DNA of 64,000 nt from Algoriphagus sp. TR-M9 (GTDB taxonomy: Bacteria > Bacteroidota > Bacteroidia > Cytophagales > Cyclobacteriaceae): contig NZ_CP115160.1 in NCBI RefSeq assembly GCF_027594545.1, positions 3,419,001-3,483,000 on the forward strand, given 5' to 3'. Positions 42,843 through 52,692 of the stretch are shown here, one piece after another; the stretch's first letter is position 1; each line of letters opens with the position of its first letter. The notes under the pieces are model-generated. The model was not told where the DNA came from and ran no database searches. It saw nothing but the letters and a program-made list of their open reading frames with translations. The position numbers were made by a program, and so were the translations under genes.

Positions 42843-43604
42843 ATGGCCAAATTAGAATATAAAGACTTACTAGATGCTGGTGTTCACTTCGGACACTTGA
42901 CGAGAAAGTGGGATCCGAGAATGGCTCCATACATTTTCATGGAGAAAAACGGTATCCACATTATCGATCTAAACAAAACGCTTGCTAGCCTCGACGAAGC
43001 ATCTAATGCTATCAAGCAAATCGTACGCTCCGGCAAGAAGGTGATGTTCGTCGCCACTAAAAAGCAAGCCAAAGACCTTGTAGCTACGGAAGCGAAAAGA
43101 CTGAACATGCCTTACGTAACCGAAAGATGGTTAGGTGGGATGTTGACTAACTTCGCTACTATCCGTAAGTCCCTGAAGAAAATGTCCGGTCTGGACAAGT
43201 TGATGAAGGAAGACGCTTACAAGAACCTTGCGAAAAAAGAGAGATTGATGGTTTCCCGTCAGAAAGACAAAATGGAATCTGTACTGGGCGGTATCGCTGA
43301 CCTGAGCAGACTTCCTGCAGCGCTTTTCATCGTGGACATCAAAAGAGAACACATCGCAATTGCTGAAGCACAAAAGCTTGGTATCCCTGTTTTCGCATTG
43401 GTAGATACAAACTCCAACCCTAACGAGGTGGAATTCCCTATCCCAGCCAATGACGATGCTTTCAAGTCCGTTTCTTTACTAGTTAAAGCGTTCGGCGCAG
43501 CAATCGAAGAAGGTCTTTCAGAGCGCAAGAAAGACAAAGAAGAAGCTAAACTTTCTGAAGAGGAAGAAGCTAAGAAAGCTGTGGACGCTGAAACAAAAGA
43601 ATAA
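42843..43604 (+). CDS. rpsB: Small ribosomal subunit protein S2
   Basis: A 253-residue S2 (MAKLEYKDLLDAGVHFGHLT, WNPKM-type WDPRMAPYIF, TERWLGGMLTNFATIRKSL). The C-terminus carries a Bacteroidota-type charged extension (KKDKEEAKLSEEEEAKKAV). It lies in the rplM-rpsI-rpsB-tsf order and is followed by a hairpin terminator, so tsf may be partly separate. Confidence 0.98.
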   Translation: MAKLEYKDLLDAGVHFGHLTRKWDPRMAPYIFMEKNGIHIIDLNKTLASLDEASNAIKQIVRSGKKVMFVATKKQAKDLVATEAKRLNMPYVTERWLGGMLTNFATIRKSLKKMSGLDKLMKEDAYKNLAKKERLMVSRQKDKMESVLGGIADLSRLPAALFIVDIKREHIAIAEAQKLGIPVFALVDTNSNPNEVEFPIPANDDAFKSVSLLVKAFGAAIEEGLSERKKDKEEAKLSEEEEAKKAVDAETKE

Positions 43605-43628
43605 TCCACAACTTGATTTGAAATAAAT

Positions 43629-43670
43629 TAAAAATTGAACATCAGGTTTCGGCCTATGTTCAATTTTTTT
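43629..43670 (+). terminator. Hairpin after rpsB
   Basis: AAAATTGAACAT and ATGTTCAATTTTTT pair around a short loop, followed by a T run. Confidence 0.75.
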
Positions 43671-43688
43671 GTTTTAACTGCATTTGTC

Positions 43689-43750
43689 CTTTGAGGTTTC
43701 TCAATGGAATCAAATGCTCCCCATTACCTAAAAGAAAACCTCGAAGGTCT
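43689..43750. repeat. Interrupted REP-like palindrome between rpsB and tsf
   Basis: The arms CCTTTGAGGTTT and AAAACCTCGAAGGT resemble those of the palindrome at 26021, but are separated by about 40 bp. It is probably a relic of the same repeat family. Confidence 0.4.
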
Positions 43751-43815
43751 AGCCCAAGACCCAGAAGTTTTTTCAAAACAAAACATAATCCGTTTAATTT
43801 TAAACTGACAATACA

Positions 43816-44646
43816 ATGGCAATCACTGCACAAGAAGTAAACAAACTGAGACAAATGACCGGTGCCGGTATGATGGACTGTAAAAAAGCCCTTACCGAAG
43901 CTGAAGGCGATTTCGAAAAAGCTGTAGACATCCTCAGAAAAAAAGGTCAAAAAGTATCTGCTTCCAGAGCTGACCGTGAGACCAAAGAAGGTGTAGCTGT
44001 GACTAAAGTAACTGAAAATGGAGCTAAAGGCACATTGCTTACTTTGACTTGTGAAACTGACTTCGTAGCTAAAAACGAAGAGTTTGGAACTTTTGCAAAC
44101 ACCCTGCTTGACCTTGCAGTAGAAAATAACGCTTCATCTATCGAAGAAATCCTTGCTCTTCCTTTTGATGATATCACCGTAGCAGAAAAAATCACTGAAA
44201 TGACCGGTAAAATCGGTGAGAAAATCGACATCTCTCATTACGAAGTGATCACTGCAGACACTGTAGTCCCTTACATCCACTCCAACGGAAAACTGGGTGT
44301 ATTGGTAGGTTTGACTAACACCAACGGAACAGACGTAGACGAAGCCGGAAAAGACGTAGCTATGCAGATCGCAGCTATGAACCCAGTAGCACTGGACAAA
44401 GACGGTGTAGACGCTTCTGTAGTAGAAAGAGAAATCCAAGTAGGTAAAGAGCAAGCAAGAGCTGAAGGTAAGCCGGAAGAAATGCTTGAAAAAATCGCTA
44501 CCGGTAAACTGAACAAATTCTACAAAGAGAATACTTTGCTTAGCCAGACTTTCGTAAAAGACAGCAGCAAATCTATCTCTCAGTACCTGGATAGCGTAAG
44601 CAAAGGCTTGACAGTTTCTGCTTTCAAAAGAGTTTCTATAGGTTAA
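43816..44646 (+). CDS. tsf: Elongation factor Ts
   Basis: A 276-residue EF-Ts, the guanine-nucleotide exchange factor of EF-Tu. The N-terminal UBA-like part (EVNKLRQMTGAGMMDCKKAL) and TLTCETDFVAKNEEF are hallmark segments. The C-terminus NKFYKENTLLSQTFVKDSSKS is normal. Confidence 0.98.
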   Translation: MAITAQEVNKLRQMTGAGMMDCKKALTEAEGDFEKAVDILRKKGQKVSASRADRETKEGVAVTKVTENGAKGTLLTLTCETDFVAKNEEFGTFANTLLDLAVENNASSIEEILALPFDDITVAEKITEMTGKIGEKIDISHYEVITADTVVPYIHSNGKLGVLVGLTNTNGTDVDEAGKDVAMQIAAMNPVALDKDGVDASVVEREIQVGKEQARAEGKPEEMLEKIATGKLNKFYKENTLLSQTFVKDSSKSISQYLDSVSKGLTVSAFKRVSIG

Positions 44647-44670
44647 TCCTTAAGGAATCCAAATACTATT

Positions 44671-44706
44671 AAAAACCCCTTCAAATTCATTTTGAAGGGG
44701 TTTTTA
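44671..44706. terminator. Bidirectional terminator between tsf and the aminopeptidase gene
   Basis: AAAAACCCCTTCAAA and TTTGAAGGGGTTTTT form a perfect stem with a short loop, serving both convergent genes. Confidence 0.88.
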
Positions 44707-44719
44707 TTTGGCCTGAAAA

Positions 44720-46012
44720 TCAAGCGTTCATCAATTCCTCAATCTCCTCTGCCTCAATCGGAATATTACGCATCAGGTCAAAGTATCCTTTTTCCGGCTT
44801 GATCACGATATTGTTTTCCAGCCTGATCCCAAAACCCTCCTCAGGAATATAAATACCTGGCTCCACGGTAAACACCATTCCTGCCTTGATCGGCCCGTGC
44901 ATGGTCCCTACATCATGCACATCCAGCCCTAGATGATGGGAAGTGCCATGCATGAAGTACTTTTTATAGGCTGGCCAGTTTGGATCCTGGTTTTTGATAG
45001 CTGTCTTGTCTATCAGCCCCAACCCTAGCAATTCACTTTGCATGATCAGACCGACTTCCTTATGATAATCCTGAATATTCGTACCGATTCGCAAAATATG
45101 CGCGGCCTCTTTTTGTACCCTCAGTACAGCGTCATACACCTTCCTTTGACGATCGCTATAGCGCCCACTTACCGGTATAGTCCGCGTCATATCAGCATTG
45201 TAATTGCCGTACTCAGCCCCTACGTCCATGAGCAATAATTCACCTTCCTTGCACGCCTTATTGTTCTCCAGATAGTGGAGCACACATGCTGAAGGCCCAG
45301 AGGCAATGATAGGCTCATAAGCAAAGCCTTTGCTCCTATTTCGCACAAACTCATGTAAGTACTCTGCTTCAATCTCATACTCGGTCACACCAGGCTTTAC
45401 AAAGGACAAGATGCGGCGAAAACCCTTTTCGGTAATATCACAGGCAATCTGCAACTGATCAATCTCCTCCTGCTCCTTTGCCGCCCGGAGCTTATGCATG
45501 ATGGGGGCAGCCCTATGGTACACATGCAGTGGAAAACGCTCCTTACACTGTTTGATAAACCGGGCGTCCTGGGTCTCTACCAGCACTCCGGCACGCAAAT
45601 GCTCATTGGTGTTCAGGTAGATATTGCAGCTCAAAGCCATGACCGTATTGAAGATTTGATCAAAGCTGGAAAGCCATTGGATGTTTTTGATCCCTGAAGC
45701 TGCCTCTGCTTCTTCCTTCGTGTATTTATGACCTTCCCAAACCGCGATATGCTCGTTGGTTTCCCGAAGGAACAGCACTTCTCTCATGTTTGGATTAGGG
45801 CAATCTGGCGCTAGAAGCAAAATGGTCTCCTCTTGGTCTATTCCGGTGAGATAAAACAGGTCATTGTTTTGTCTAAACTTCATGGTCCCGTCTGCATTGG
45901 TAGGCATGATGTCATTGGAGTTGAAAACCGCCACGCTACTTTCAGCCATTTTATAGCCAAATTTCTCACGGTTTTTAATGTATAGACTGCTTGGTAGAGG
46001 ATTGTATTTCAT
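44720..46012 (-). CDS. Xaa-Pro aminopeptidase (M24B)
   Basis: A 430-residue metallo-aminopeptidase that removes an N-terminal residue before proline. The N-terminal AMP_N domain is followed by the pita-bread catalytic domain. The five metal ligands are present: Asp in LLMDVGAEYG and Asp in NADMTRTIP, His in HGTSHHLGLDVHD, Glu in FTVEPGIYIP and Glu in GIRLENNIV. Confidence 0.94.
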   Translation of the reverse strand: MKYNPLPSSLYIKNREKFGYKMAESSVAVFNSNDIMPTNADGTMKFRQNNDLFYLTGIDQEETILLLAPDCPNPNMREVLFLRETNEHIAVWEGHKYTKEEAEAASGIKNIQWLSSFDQIFNTVMALSCNIYLNTNEHLRAGVLVETQDARFIKQCKERFPLHVYHRAAPIMHKLRAAKEQEEIDQLQIACDITEKGFRRILSFVKPGVTEYEIEAEYLHEFVRNRSKGFAYEPIIASGPSACVLHYLENNKACKEGELLLMDVGAEYGNYNADMTRTIPVSGRYSDRQRKVYDAVLRVQKEAAHILRIGTNIQDYHKEVGLIMQSELLGLGLIDKTAIKNQDPNWPAYKKYFMHGTSHHLGLDVHDVGTMHGPIKAGMVFTVEPGIYIPEEGFGIRLENNIVIKPEKGYFDLMRNIPIEAEEIEELMNA

Positions 46013-46131
46013 AGTTTAAATTTTGTACTGAATAGGAAAGTTACTAATTCTAACCTGAAAAATTGGGAAAACACCCCGTGGAAACAATTTCCTCATTTAC
46101 TTTGTATATTTCCGAAAGGGTAAAACATCGC

Positions 46132-47361
46132 ATGGAATTAAACATTAAAGAATTAAGTAACGGCATCCGTATTGTCCATCAGGAAGTTACCCACACCAGA
46201 CTAGTTCACTGCGGATTTATCCTAGATATTGGCAGCAGAGATGAGACTAAGGAGCAGGAGGGCTTGGCTCATTTTTGGGAGCACATGGCTTTCAAAGGCA
46301 CCAAAAAGCGCAAAACATTCCATATTCTCAACCGCCTGGAATCGCTGGGCGGAGAGCTCAATGCCTACACGACCAAAGAAAAAATCTGCTTCTATGCCTC
46401 CACCCTTAAAGAGCATTACGCTAAATCTGCCGAACTCCTGTATGACATCACGTTCAACAGTGTGTTTCCCGAAAAGCAAATCGAAAAAGAGCGGCAGGTC
46501 ATCCTGGAGGAAATGGCCATGTACCGGGATTCACCTGATGATGCCATTCAGGATGAACTCGATGAAATGGTGTTTGAAAACCATGCCATGGGCAGGAACA
46601 TCCTAGGCACGGAGGCTACCGTGGGCAGCTTTTCCCAGCAGGATTTCTTTGATTTTATCTCCAGCAGACTAGACACTTCCAAGTTGATATTTTCTGTAGT
46701 CGGAAATATCCCTTTCAAAAAAGCCCTGCGTGCCATCGAAGGTCAGCTGACTCAGATACAGCCCAAAAGAAGCTTATATGTACGAAGCAATTTCACCAGC
46801 TACAGCCCTAAAACCAAAATCCAGGAGCGAGAGGTCACCCAGTCCCTTTGCGCGATAGGACGACCCGCTTTCTCCCTGTATCATCCCAGTAGATTTAAGT
46901 TTTACCTGCTCAATAACATCCTGGGTGGACCGAGCATGAACAGCAGATTGAATCTAATGCTACGTGAAAAGCATGGCTATGTCTACAGCATAGAATCCAG
47001 TTATCAGCCCTTTTCGGACGTGGGATTTTTCGGGGTGTACTTTGGCACCGAAGAAAAAACCCTCAAAAAAGCCCAGGCCCTTGTACTCAAGGAAATGAAC
47101 AGGCTGGTGGTCAAAAAGCTCGGAACCGTGCAGCTGCACATGGCCAAGGAACAAGCCATAGGACAAATGGCCATGGCTGAAGAAAACTATGCGGCACTGA
47201 TGCTGGTGTATGGCAAAAGCCTGCTAGATCACAATAAAATCGACCCCCTGGAAAGTATTTTCGAGCAAATCAGGTGCACCACCGCAGAAGAACTGCAGGA
47301 AATCGCTGTGGAAATTTTCAACCCGGAGGAATTGACTTTCCTCACTTACAAGCCTAATTGA
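46132..47361 (+). CDS. M16-family zinc protease
   Basis: A 409-residue M16 peptidase from the ATG at 46132 (MELNIKELSNGIRIVHQEV). The inverted zinc motif HxxEH is HFWEHMAFKGT, with a second ligand Glu expected in the KQIEKERQVILEEM stretch. The C-terminal M16 domain keeps GRPAFSLY and NILGGPSMNSRLN. No signal peptide, so it is probably cytosolic. The frame extends 23 codons upstream, without support. The methyltransferase gene starts two bases after its stop. Confidence 0.92.
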   Translation: MELNIKELSNGIRIVHQEVTHTRLVHCGFILDIGSRDETKEQEGLAHFWEHMAFKGTKKRKTFHILNRLESLGGELNAYTTKEKICFYASTLKEHYAKSAELLYDITFNSVFPEKQIEKERQVILEEMAMYRDSPDDAIQDELDEMVFENHAMGRNILGTEATVGSFSQQDFFDFISSRLDTSKLIFSVVGNIPFKKALRAIEGQLTQIQPKRSLYVRSNFTSYSPKTKIQEREVTQSLCAIGRPAFSLYHPSRFKFYLLNNILGGPSMNSRLNLMLREKHGYVYSIESSYQPFSDVGFFGVYFGTEEKTLKKAQALVLKEMNRLVVKKLGTVQLHMAKEQAIGQMAMAEENYAALMLVYGKSLLDHNKIDPLESIFEQIRCTTAEELQEIAVEIFNPEELTFLTYKPN

Positions 47362-47363
47362 TC

Positions 47364-48008
47364 ATGGAATTTATAGATCCCTCCCTCCTTGCCTATTGCG
47401 AAGCGCACAGCAGTGAAGAAGATGCCTTACTGAAGAAAATCACGCGGGAAACACAGGCAAAAGTCCTCATGCCAAGGATGATCTCGGGTCACCTTCAGGG
47501 AAAAATGCTGGAGCTTTTTGTCAAAATGCTCAATCCTAAAACAGTCTTGGAAATCGGCACCTATACGGGTTACTCAGGTATCTGTATGGCAAGAGGACTG
47601 TCAAAAGACGGCAAACTCATCACCCTGGACATCAATGACGAGCTGGAGACCATGGTCCGTGGGTTTTTTGAGGAAAGCGGCCTTTCCGGGCAGATCGACT
47701 ATAGGCTGGGCAATGCCCTGGAACTCATCCCGGAACTAACAGGTCCATTCGACTTGGTATTTATAGATGCAGACAAAAAAAACTACGCCAACTATTACGA
47801 TCTGGTCATAGACAAGGTGAGCACTGGAGGCATTATACTCGCTGACAATGTGCTCTGGTCCGGAAAAATACTGGTAGATGAAGGTCAAAAAATTGACAAG
47901 GATACTCAGGCGATTTTGGATTTCAATACCATGATTCAACAAGACCCCAGAGTGGAAAATGCCCTGCTGCCCATACGGGATGGAGTCATGATGGCAAGAA
48001 AAATATAA
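47364..48008 (+). CDS. Class I SAM-dependent O-methyltransferase
   Basis: A 214-residue enzyme of the catechol O-methyltransferase-like (methyltransf_3) family. The AdoMet-binding motif is VLEIGTYTGYSGICMARGL, and the metal and catechol-side motifs are DLVFIDADKKNYANYYD and ADNVLWSGKI. The acceptor is unknown. Start chosen at ATG 47364; the frame opens two codons earlier with TTG. Confidence 0.92.
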   Translation: MEFIDPSLLAYCEAHSSEEDALLKKITRETQAKVLMPRMISGHLQGKMLELFVKMLNPKTVLEIGTYTGYSGICMARGLSKDGKLITLDINDELETMVRGFFEESGLSGQIDYRLGNALELIPELTGPFDLVFIDADKKNYANYYDLVIDKVSTGGIILADNVLWSGKILVDEGQKIDKDTQAILDFNTMIQQDPRVENALLPIRDGVMMARKI

Positions 48009-48074
48009 GAGAATCCAAAAGGGGAATCATTTTTGCTAAAATGTGCCTGAACCTATGATGAAAGCCATTTTCGA

Positions 48075-49667
48075 ATGAATACAAATAAATTCCCCTACCT
48101 TTTTTTCATCTTGGCCTTATTCTCCGGCAGTACTGCCTTGGCACAAATCCCCCAGGTACCCGCAGAATTACAATTCGCAGATCTCATCGTGCGCATCAAC
48201 CCCCAAGCAAGGCGTGAAATCCAACTGGATGTAGATGCCCAGTACAGAAACCCTACCTATTTCAAGGTGAAAAGAGACCGGGTCAATCTCTACATGCCGA
48301 TCATAGAAAGAGAGCTTCAAAATGCAGGAGTCCCCCTGGACTTGAAATATTTAGTGATTCAGGAAAGTGGCTTGATCGCAGATGCAGTCTCCACCTCCAA
48401 TGCAGTGGGATTTTGGCAATTCAAACAGGGAACTGCCGAGGAGGTATTCTTGAGAGTGGATGGACAGGTAGATGAGCGAAAAAACATAGTTTCCTCCACC
48501 AGAGGGGCTGCCCTTTACCTCAAAAAACACAACAATTCATTTGACAACTGGATGTGTGCACTAGTCTCCTATCAGATGGGATTAGGCGGAGCCAAAGCTT
48601 ATTTTGGCACCCAATATAATGGCAAGCAGGTGGTGGATGTGGACAGAAACTCACACTGGTATTTCAAAAAATACCTGGCCCATAAAATCGCCTTCGAAAA
48701 TCAGATAGGAGTGCTAGCCAGCAATGAGCAATACCTGGCCGAAGAACGGGTGCAAGGTCCCACTTCCCTGAGTAGCCTGGCTAAGAAATTAGGGGTTACA
48801 GAAAATCACCTGAAGGAATATAACATGTGGACCAGGAATGGAAAGATCCCTGGCGACCGGGTGTATAGTGTGGTCTATGTGAAAGAAGGAAACATTCCGG
48901 TACAGCCGGCCATCATCACTTCCACGCAACCCAGCAAAACCCCGGCAAAGACAAACCCAGGCAATACCCAGGACTATGCGGCTTACAAGCAAGCGGATTC
49001 ATACCCGAGAATCGCCGGAAACACGACTCAGGCCAGTCAGCCCGAACAAATCACGGTGAACAACCTGGAAGGGGTGCAAGCCAGCAACACCACCACCCAA
49101 GAGGCATTCACAGACAGAATTGGCATTCGGAAAAATAAATTCAGAAGGCTAAATGACCTGGATAAAGGTGAGCGCATCGAGGCAGGTAAGTATTACTATA
49201 CTGAGAAGAAAAACGGCAGCGCCGCCGTAGAAACACATATTGTGAGAGCAGGTGAGACACTATGGAGTATTGCCCAAAAATACGGAATCAAACTTTCTTC
49301 CCTAAAAGCTAAAAACAGGATCAGAAAGGACAGAGATCTTAAAGTGGGCATGGTGCTAAACCTTCAGGAACACCGCAAGCGAGGCGAAGACATTCCTATA
49401 GTCAAAGTACAGTCCGCCCCCGCCCCTAGCCGACAAGTGGCTTCCACCTCCGCTACTCGACCCGCTACTCCTGCAGCCAGCCCTACACCTCCGCAGAGTA
49501 CCTCGAGCAATGTGGGAAGCACCACGCATACCGTGAGCAAAGGGGACACGCTATTTGCACTCAGCAAAAGGTATGGAGTCTCCGTAAACCAGATCAAGGA
49601 ATGGAATAACATAGGTAGCCAAAACATCATATCCATTGGTCAGAAATTGGTTATCTTTCAGCCCTAA
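48075..49667 (+). CDS. MltD-like lytic transglycosylase with LysM domains
   Basis: A 530-residue exported muramidase-like enzyme. The signal peptide (MNTNKFPYLFFILALFSG) is followed by an SLT domain with catalytic Glu in LKYLVIQESGL and the NAVGFWQF segment. Three LysM modules follow: a diverged one near SLSSLAKKLGVTENHLKEYN, then THIVRAGETLWSIAQKYGI and THTVSKGDTLFALSKRYGV. Low-complexity Ser/Thr/Pro linkers separate the modules. It probably cleaves peptidoglycan in the periplasm. Confidence 0.93.
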   Translation: MNTNKFPYLFFILALFSGSTALAQIPQVPAELQFADLIVRINPQARREIQLDVDAQYRNPTYFKVKRDRVNLYMPIIERELQNAGVPLDLKYLVIQESGLIADAVSTSNAVGFWQFKQGTAEEVFLRVDGQVDERKNIVSSTRGAALYLKKHNNSFDNWMCALVSYQMGLGGAKAYFGTQYNGKQVVDVDRNSHWYFKKYLAHKIAFENQIGVLASNEQYLAEERVQGPTSLSSLAKKLGVTENHLKEYNMWTRNGKIPGDRVYSVVYVKEGNIPVQPAIITSTQPSKTPAKTNPGNTQDYAAYKQADSYPRIAGNTTQASQPEQITVNNLEGVQASNTTTQEAFTDRIGIRKNKFRRLNDLDKGERIEAGKYYYTEKKNGSAAVETHIVRAGETLWSIAQKYGIKLSSLKAKNRIRKDRDLKVGMVLNLQEHRKRGEDIPIVKVQSAPAPSRQVASTSATRPATPAASPTPPQSTSSNVGSTTHTVSKGDTLFALSKRYGVSVNQIKEWNNIGSQNIISIGQKLVIFQP

Positions 49668-49692
49668 TTTGCAATCCCCAAGTCTTTTTTAA

Positions 49693-50682
49693 ATGTCAAA
49701 GTATCTCCTGTTTTTAGGATTATTTCTAGGCCTAAGCCTCAGCACGCTGGCTCAAGACAGACAGTACATTCCCGATACTGTACTGATCAATGGAGACACC
49801 TTGCTCATGCTCGGTGATTCCTTATTGATAGAAGAACCTAAAAAGGAGATCTTTTGGAAAACCGGGGGAAATTACAACCTGAACATCCAGCAAGTCACCC
49901 TATCCAACTGGGCAGCGGGGGGATCCAGCACCTTTGCCATGAATTCTGGACTTTCGCTCTATGCTAATTATAAAAAGGAAAACAAGGTTTGGGACACCCA
50001 GCTGAACGTCAACCTGGGTTTTAACAGACAAGCCGACAGGGATTTCCGTACGCGTAAAACCAACGACAATTTCCAGTTTGTCAGCAACTATGGGCGGGAA
50101 CTGTCAGAATTCTTCTACCTGTCCACTCAGCTGGATGCCAGAACCCAGCTTCTCCCTGGGTATAAATACTCGAAACCTTCCGGAAGTGAACAGGAAATCA
50201 GGACGAAAATTTCAGATTTGTTATCTCCCGGCTATGTACAATCCTCCACGGGTTTGAACTACAGGAAAACCTACAAAGACAAGAGTAAGGTCTCCGTGAT
50301 TCTCTCTCCTTTTACCGGAAGGTTCACCATAGTATTAGACGATTCCCTGAGCAGAGCCGGGGCTTTTGGGGTGGTACCCGGTGAAAATGTACGGGCCGAG
50401 GCAGGAATGTCCCTGGCTGCTTCTGTAGCAGAGGTTCAGCTGATGAAAAATGTCACTTGGAAATCCGACCTAAACCTCTTTTCGAATTATGAGGTGTTTG
50501 GCAATATGGTGGTAAACTTCAATTCCATCATCCGTATGCGGGTCAATAAATTCATTTCTACTAGAATAGAAACCGTGATTATTTACGATGAAAGTGTATT
50601 TATCCAGCAGGATGACGGCACCTCCAAACAGGCCATCCAACTCCAAAACCTGATAAATTTTGGGATTTCTCTGGACTTCTAA
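49693..50682 (+). CDS. DUF3078 family outer-membrane protein
   Basis: A 329-residue protein with an N-terminal signal peptide (MSKYLLFLGLFLGLSLSTLA). The mature part is typical DUF3078: NLNIQQVTLSNWAAGGSSTF, then alternating beta-strands with aromatic girdles and a C-terminal FGISLDF, consistent with a small outer-membrane beta-barrel. The function is unknown. Confidence 0.86.
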   Translation: MSKYLLFLGLFLGLSLSTLAQDRQYIPDTVLINGDTLLMLGDSLLIEEPKKEIFWKTGGNYNLNIQQVTLSNWAAGGSSTFAMNSGLSLYANYKKENKVWDTQLNVNLGFNRQADRDFRTRKTNDNFQFVSNYGRELSEFFYLSTQLDARTQLLPGYKYSKPSGSEQEIRTKISDLLSPGYVQSSTGLNYRKTYKDKSKVSVILSPFTGRFTIVLDDSLSRAGAFGVVPGENVRAEAGMSLAASVAEVQLMKNVTWKSDLNLFSNYEVFGNMVVNFNSIIRMRVNKFISTRIETVIIYDESVFIQQDDGTSKQAIQLQNLINFGISLDF

Positions 50683-51265
50683 AAGTCTGTCTCCAAGCCA
50701 AACCTCCGCTGAAACTCAGTCAGGGCAGGATGAAGTTCTTTCAGGCGCATGAACTTATCCGTGTCGGTGTAATATACTTTTTGCTTTTGCTCGAGTTCTT
50801 CTTTGAGTTCTATAGAAATTTTAAAGCCCGAAGCCCCGGATATTTCCCGGATCAACTGCATCAGTTCCGGTTTCATTTTCTGAGCGATTTCCTCCTGCAC
50901 ATGCCCCATGACCTCTAAGACCAGCAGGCCTTCCTGAGCACACATTGCCTGACCTAGTATGGCCAGCTCCATTCCTTTGCCCAGCCCCTGGTAATGGGCT
51001 TTTACCTTGGGTAAAGTCTCATCAAACACCTTCGCACTCAAAGCAATCCCCTGGTCTACAAATTTTGGCTTCACCTCTTCTTGGGCATCCTGAGCGGCAT
51101 TCACCTCCTGCTTGGCCCTGTCGTCAACCAGTTTTTTGGTTTGGCCCAGGTTCTTGGGAATGGCAATAGTCTTCTGTAGCGGACTTGCTTTGGAAGTGCT
51201 GGAAGTAGGGATAGGAATGGGTGCTGCCTGATCTTTAGCCTCCGGTTCAGCTGCGTCCGTCAGAC
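50679..51265 (-). CDS. dnaX: tau-specific C-terminal region of DnaX (-1 frame)
   Basis: From the A10 run at 51266-51275 this -1 frame is open without a stop to 50679 and encodes about 195 residues, with a Pro/Ser/Ala-rich linker (PIPIPTSSTSKASP) and a C-terminal domain (RFGLETDF end) of the kind that binds the polymerase alpha subunit and DnaB. It has no convincing start of its own; a GTG at 51104 is unlikely to be used. Read through with a -1 slip, the gene 50679-52405 encodes about 575 residues, a normal tau length. Confidence 0.7.
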
Positions 51266-51276
51266 TTTTTTTTTTG
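51260..51276 (-). promoter_or_regulatory. Slippery A10 run followed by a stop codon in dnaX
   Basis: On the minus strand GC is followed by ten A and then GTCTGA. The zero frame reads GCA AAA AAA AAA GTC TGA. A slip of -1 continues AGT CTG ACG into the open tau frame. This is the arrangement expected for programmed ribosomal frameshifting or transcriptional slippage. Confidence 0.7.
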
Positions 51277-52405
51277 CTTCAGCCGCTGCCAGGCTTGCCA
51301 GTTTGAATGCCTGCGGGAGTTTGGCCATTTTCATCAGCGCAAGCTCTACATGCAGTCGCTGGTTTTTGGAAGTCTTATAATTGATATCGCATTGATTTGC
51401 AATATTCAGTGCGGAAAGCAAAAAAGAAGCGGATGCGGATTCAGTCTGCTGCAAATATCGCTCACGCGCCGCCTCAGACACTTCGATCAGCTCCACTGTA
51501 GCGGAGTCTTTGGCCACCAAAAGGTCTCTAAAGTGCTCACAGAGTCCCACTATGAAATTATGGCCATCAAAGCCCTTTTTCAAAATCTCATCGAAGATCA
51601 GGAGAACCTGTGACAAGTCTTCCCCCACCAGCGCATCTACCACTTTGAAGTAGTAATCGTAATCCAGAATATGGAGATTCCCTATGGTTTCCTGATAAGT
51701 CACCTTTTTTCCGGCGGAATAAGTGACGATCAGGTCAAACATGGAAAGTGCATCGCGCAGGGCTCCGTCGGCTTTTGTGGCAATCAGGCGAAGCGCTTCC
51801 TCTTCGTAATCCACCTTTTCCTTCTCAGCGATGTGCTGCAAGTGTCCCGCGATGTCCTTGATTTGAATTCTATTGAAATCAAAAATCTGACAGCGGGAAA
51901 GAATGGTGGGGATAATCTTATGTTTCTCGGTAGTCGCCAAAATGAAGATGGCATACTTAGGAGGCTCCTCCAGGGTTTTCAAAAAAGCATTGAAAGCCTG
52001 ATTGGAAAGCATGTGCACCTCATCTATGATATAGACTTTGTATTGTCCTTTTTGAGGGGCATAGCGGACCTGATCCACCAGGTTACGGATATCATCTACG
52101 GAGTTATTCGAGGCAGCATCTAGCTCGTAGATATTGAAGGAGCTGTTGTTCTGAAAAGAAACGCAGGATTCACATTTTCCGCAGGCTTCGTAGTCAGCAC
52201 CCAGGTTTTCACAGTTAATCGTCTTAGCGAGGATACGGGCACAGGTAGTCTTGCCCACACCACGTGGACCACAAAACAAAAAAGCCTGAGCTAAGTGATT
52301 GTTTTTGATCGCATTTTGAAGGGTGGTGGTGATATGTTGCTGCCCCACTACACTTCTGAAATCTGCCGGTCTGTATTTTCTTGCCGAAACGACGAAATTT
52401 TCCAT
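51260..52405 (-). CDS. dnaX: DNA polymerase III subunit gamma (zero-frame product of dnaX)
   Basis: A 381-residue product in the zero frame. It is the AAA+ clamp-loader core: Walker A GPRGVGKTTCARILAKT, the four-Cys zinc module (CENLGADYEACGKCESC), Walker B VYIIDEVHML and sensor segment ILATTEKHKIIPTILSRCQ, and domain III up to about residue 360. The frame closes with EAKKKV and a stop directly after ten A. The tau tail continues in the -1 frame, so this is best read as gamma and tau made from one gene by slippage at the A run. Confidence 0.93.
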   Translation of the reverse strand: MENFVVSARKYRPADFRSVVGQQHITTTLQNAIKNNHLAQAFLFCGPRGVGKTTCARILAKTINCENLGADYEACGKCESCVSFQNNSSFNIYELDAASNNSVDDIRNLVDQVRYAPQKGQYKVYIIDEVHMLSNQAFNAFLKTLEEPPKYAIFILATTEKHKIIPTILSRCQIFDFNRIQIKDIAGHLQHIAEKEKVDYEEEALRLIATKADGALRDALSMFDLIVTYSAGKKVTYQETIGNLHILDYDYYFKVVDALVGEDLSQVLLIFDEILKKGFDGHNFIVGLCEHFRDLLVAKDSATVELIEVSEAARERYLQQTESASASFLLSALNIANQCDINYKTSKNQRLHVELALMKMAKLPQAFKLASLAAAEAKKKV

Positions 52406-52666
52406 CGCTGCAAGATATAAAAAACTCCCTACTCAGAAAGCCTGAAATCCGAGCTATTCAAAAGATTTTCCGTAAAGAATTGAGTTTGAAGGCCATCTTT
52501 TGGAAGAAATGAAAAAAGAGTAATCAGGAATCAGTGGTCGGCATTCAGTATTTCAGTGCAGATGTCCACGGACCACTGAGGACAGCCACCTGCTTTTTTC
52601 AAACTTTAAACTTTTCAATTTAAATTTTAAACTACCTGATTTTCTTCCTAGGAACTAAAATTGGAT

Positions 52667-52674
52667 TACTTTTG
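52667..52674 (+). promoter_or_regulatory. -7 box of the tmRNA gene
   Basis: TACTTTTG matches TAnnTTTG exactly, 18 bp before the mature tmRNA 5' end. Confidence 0.5.
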
Positions 52675-52692
52675 TCATCCCACTACGAAAAT

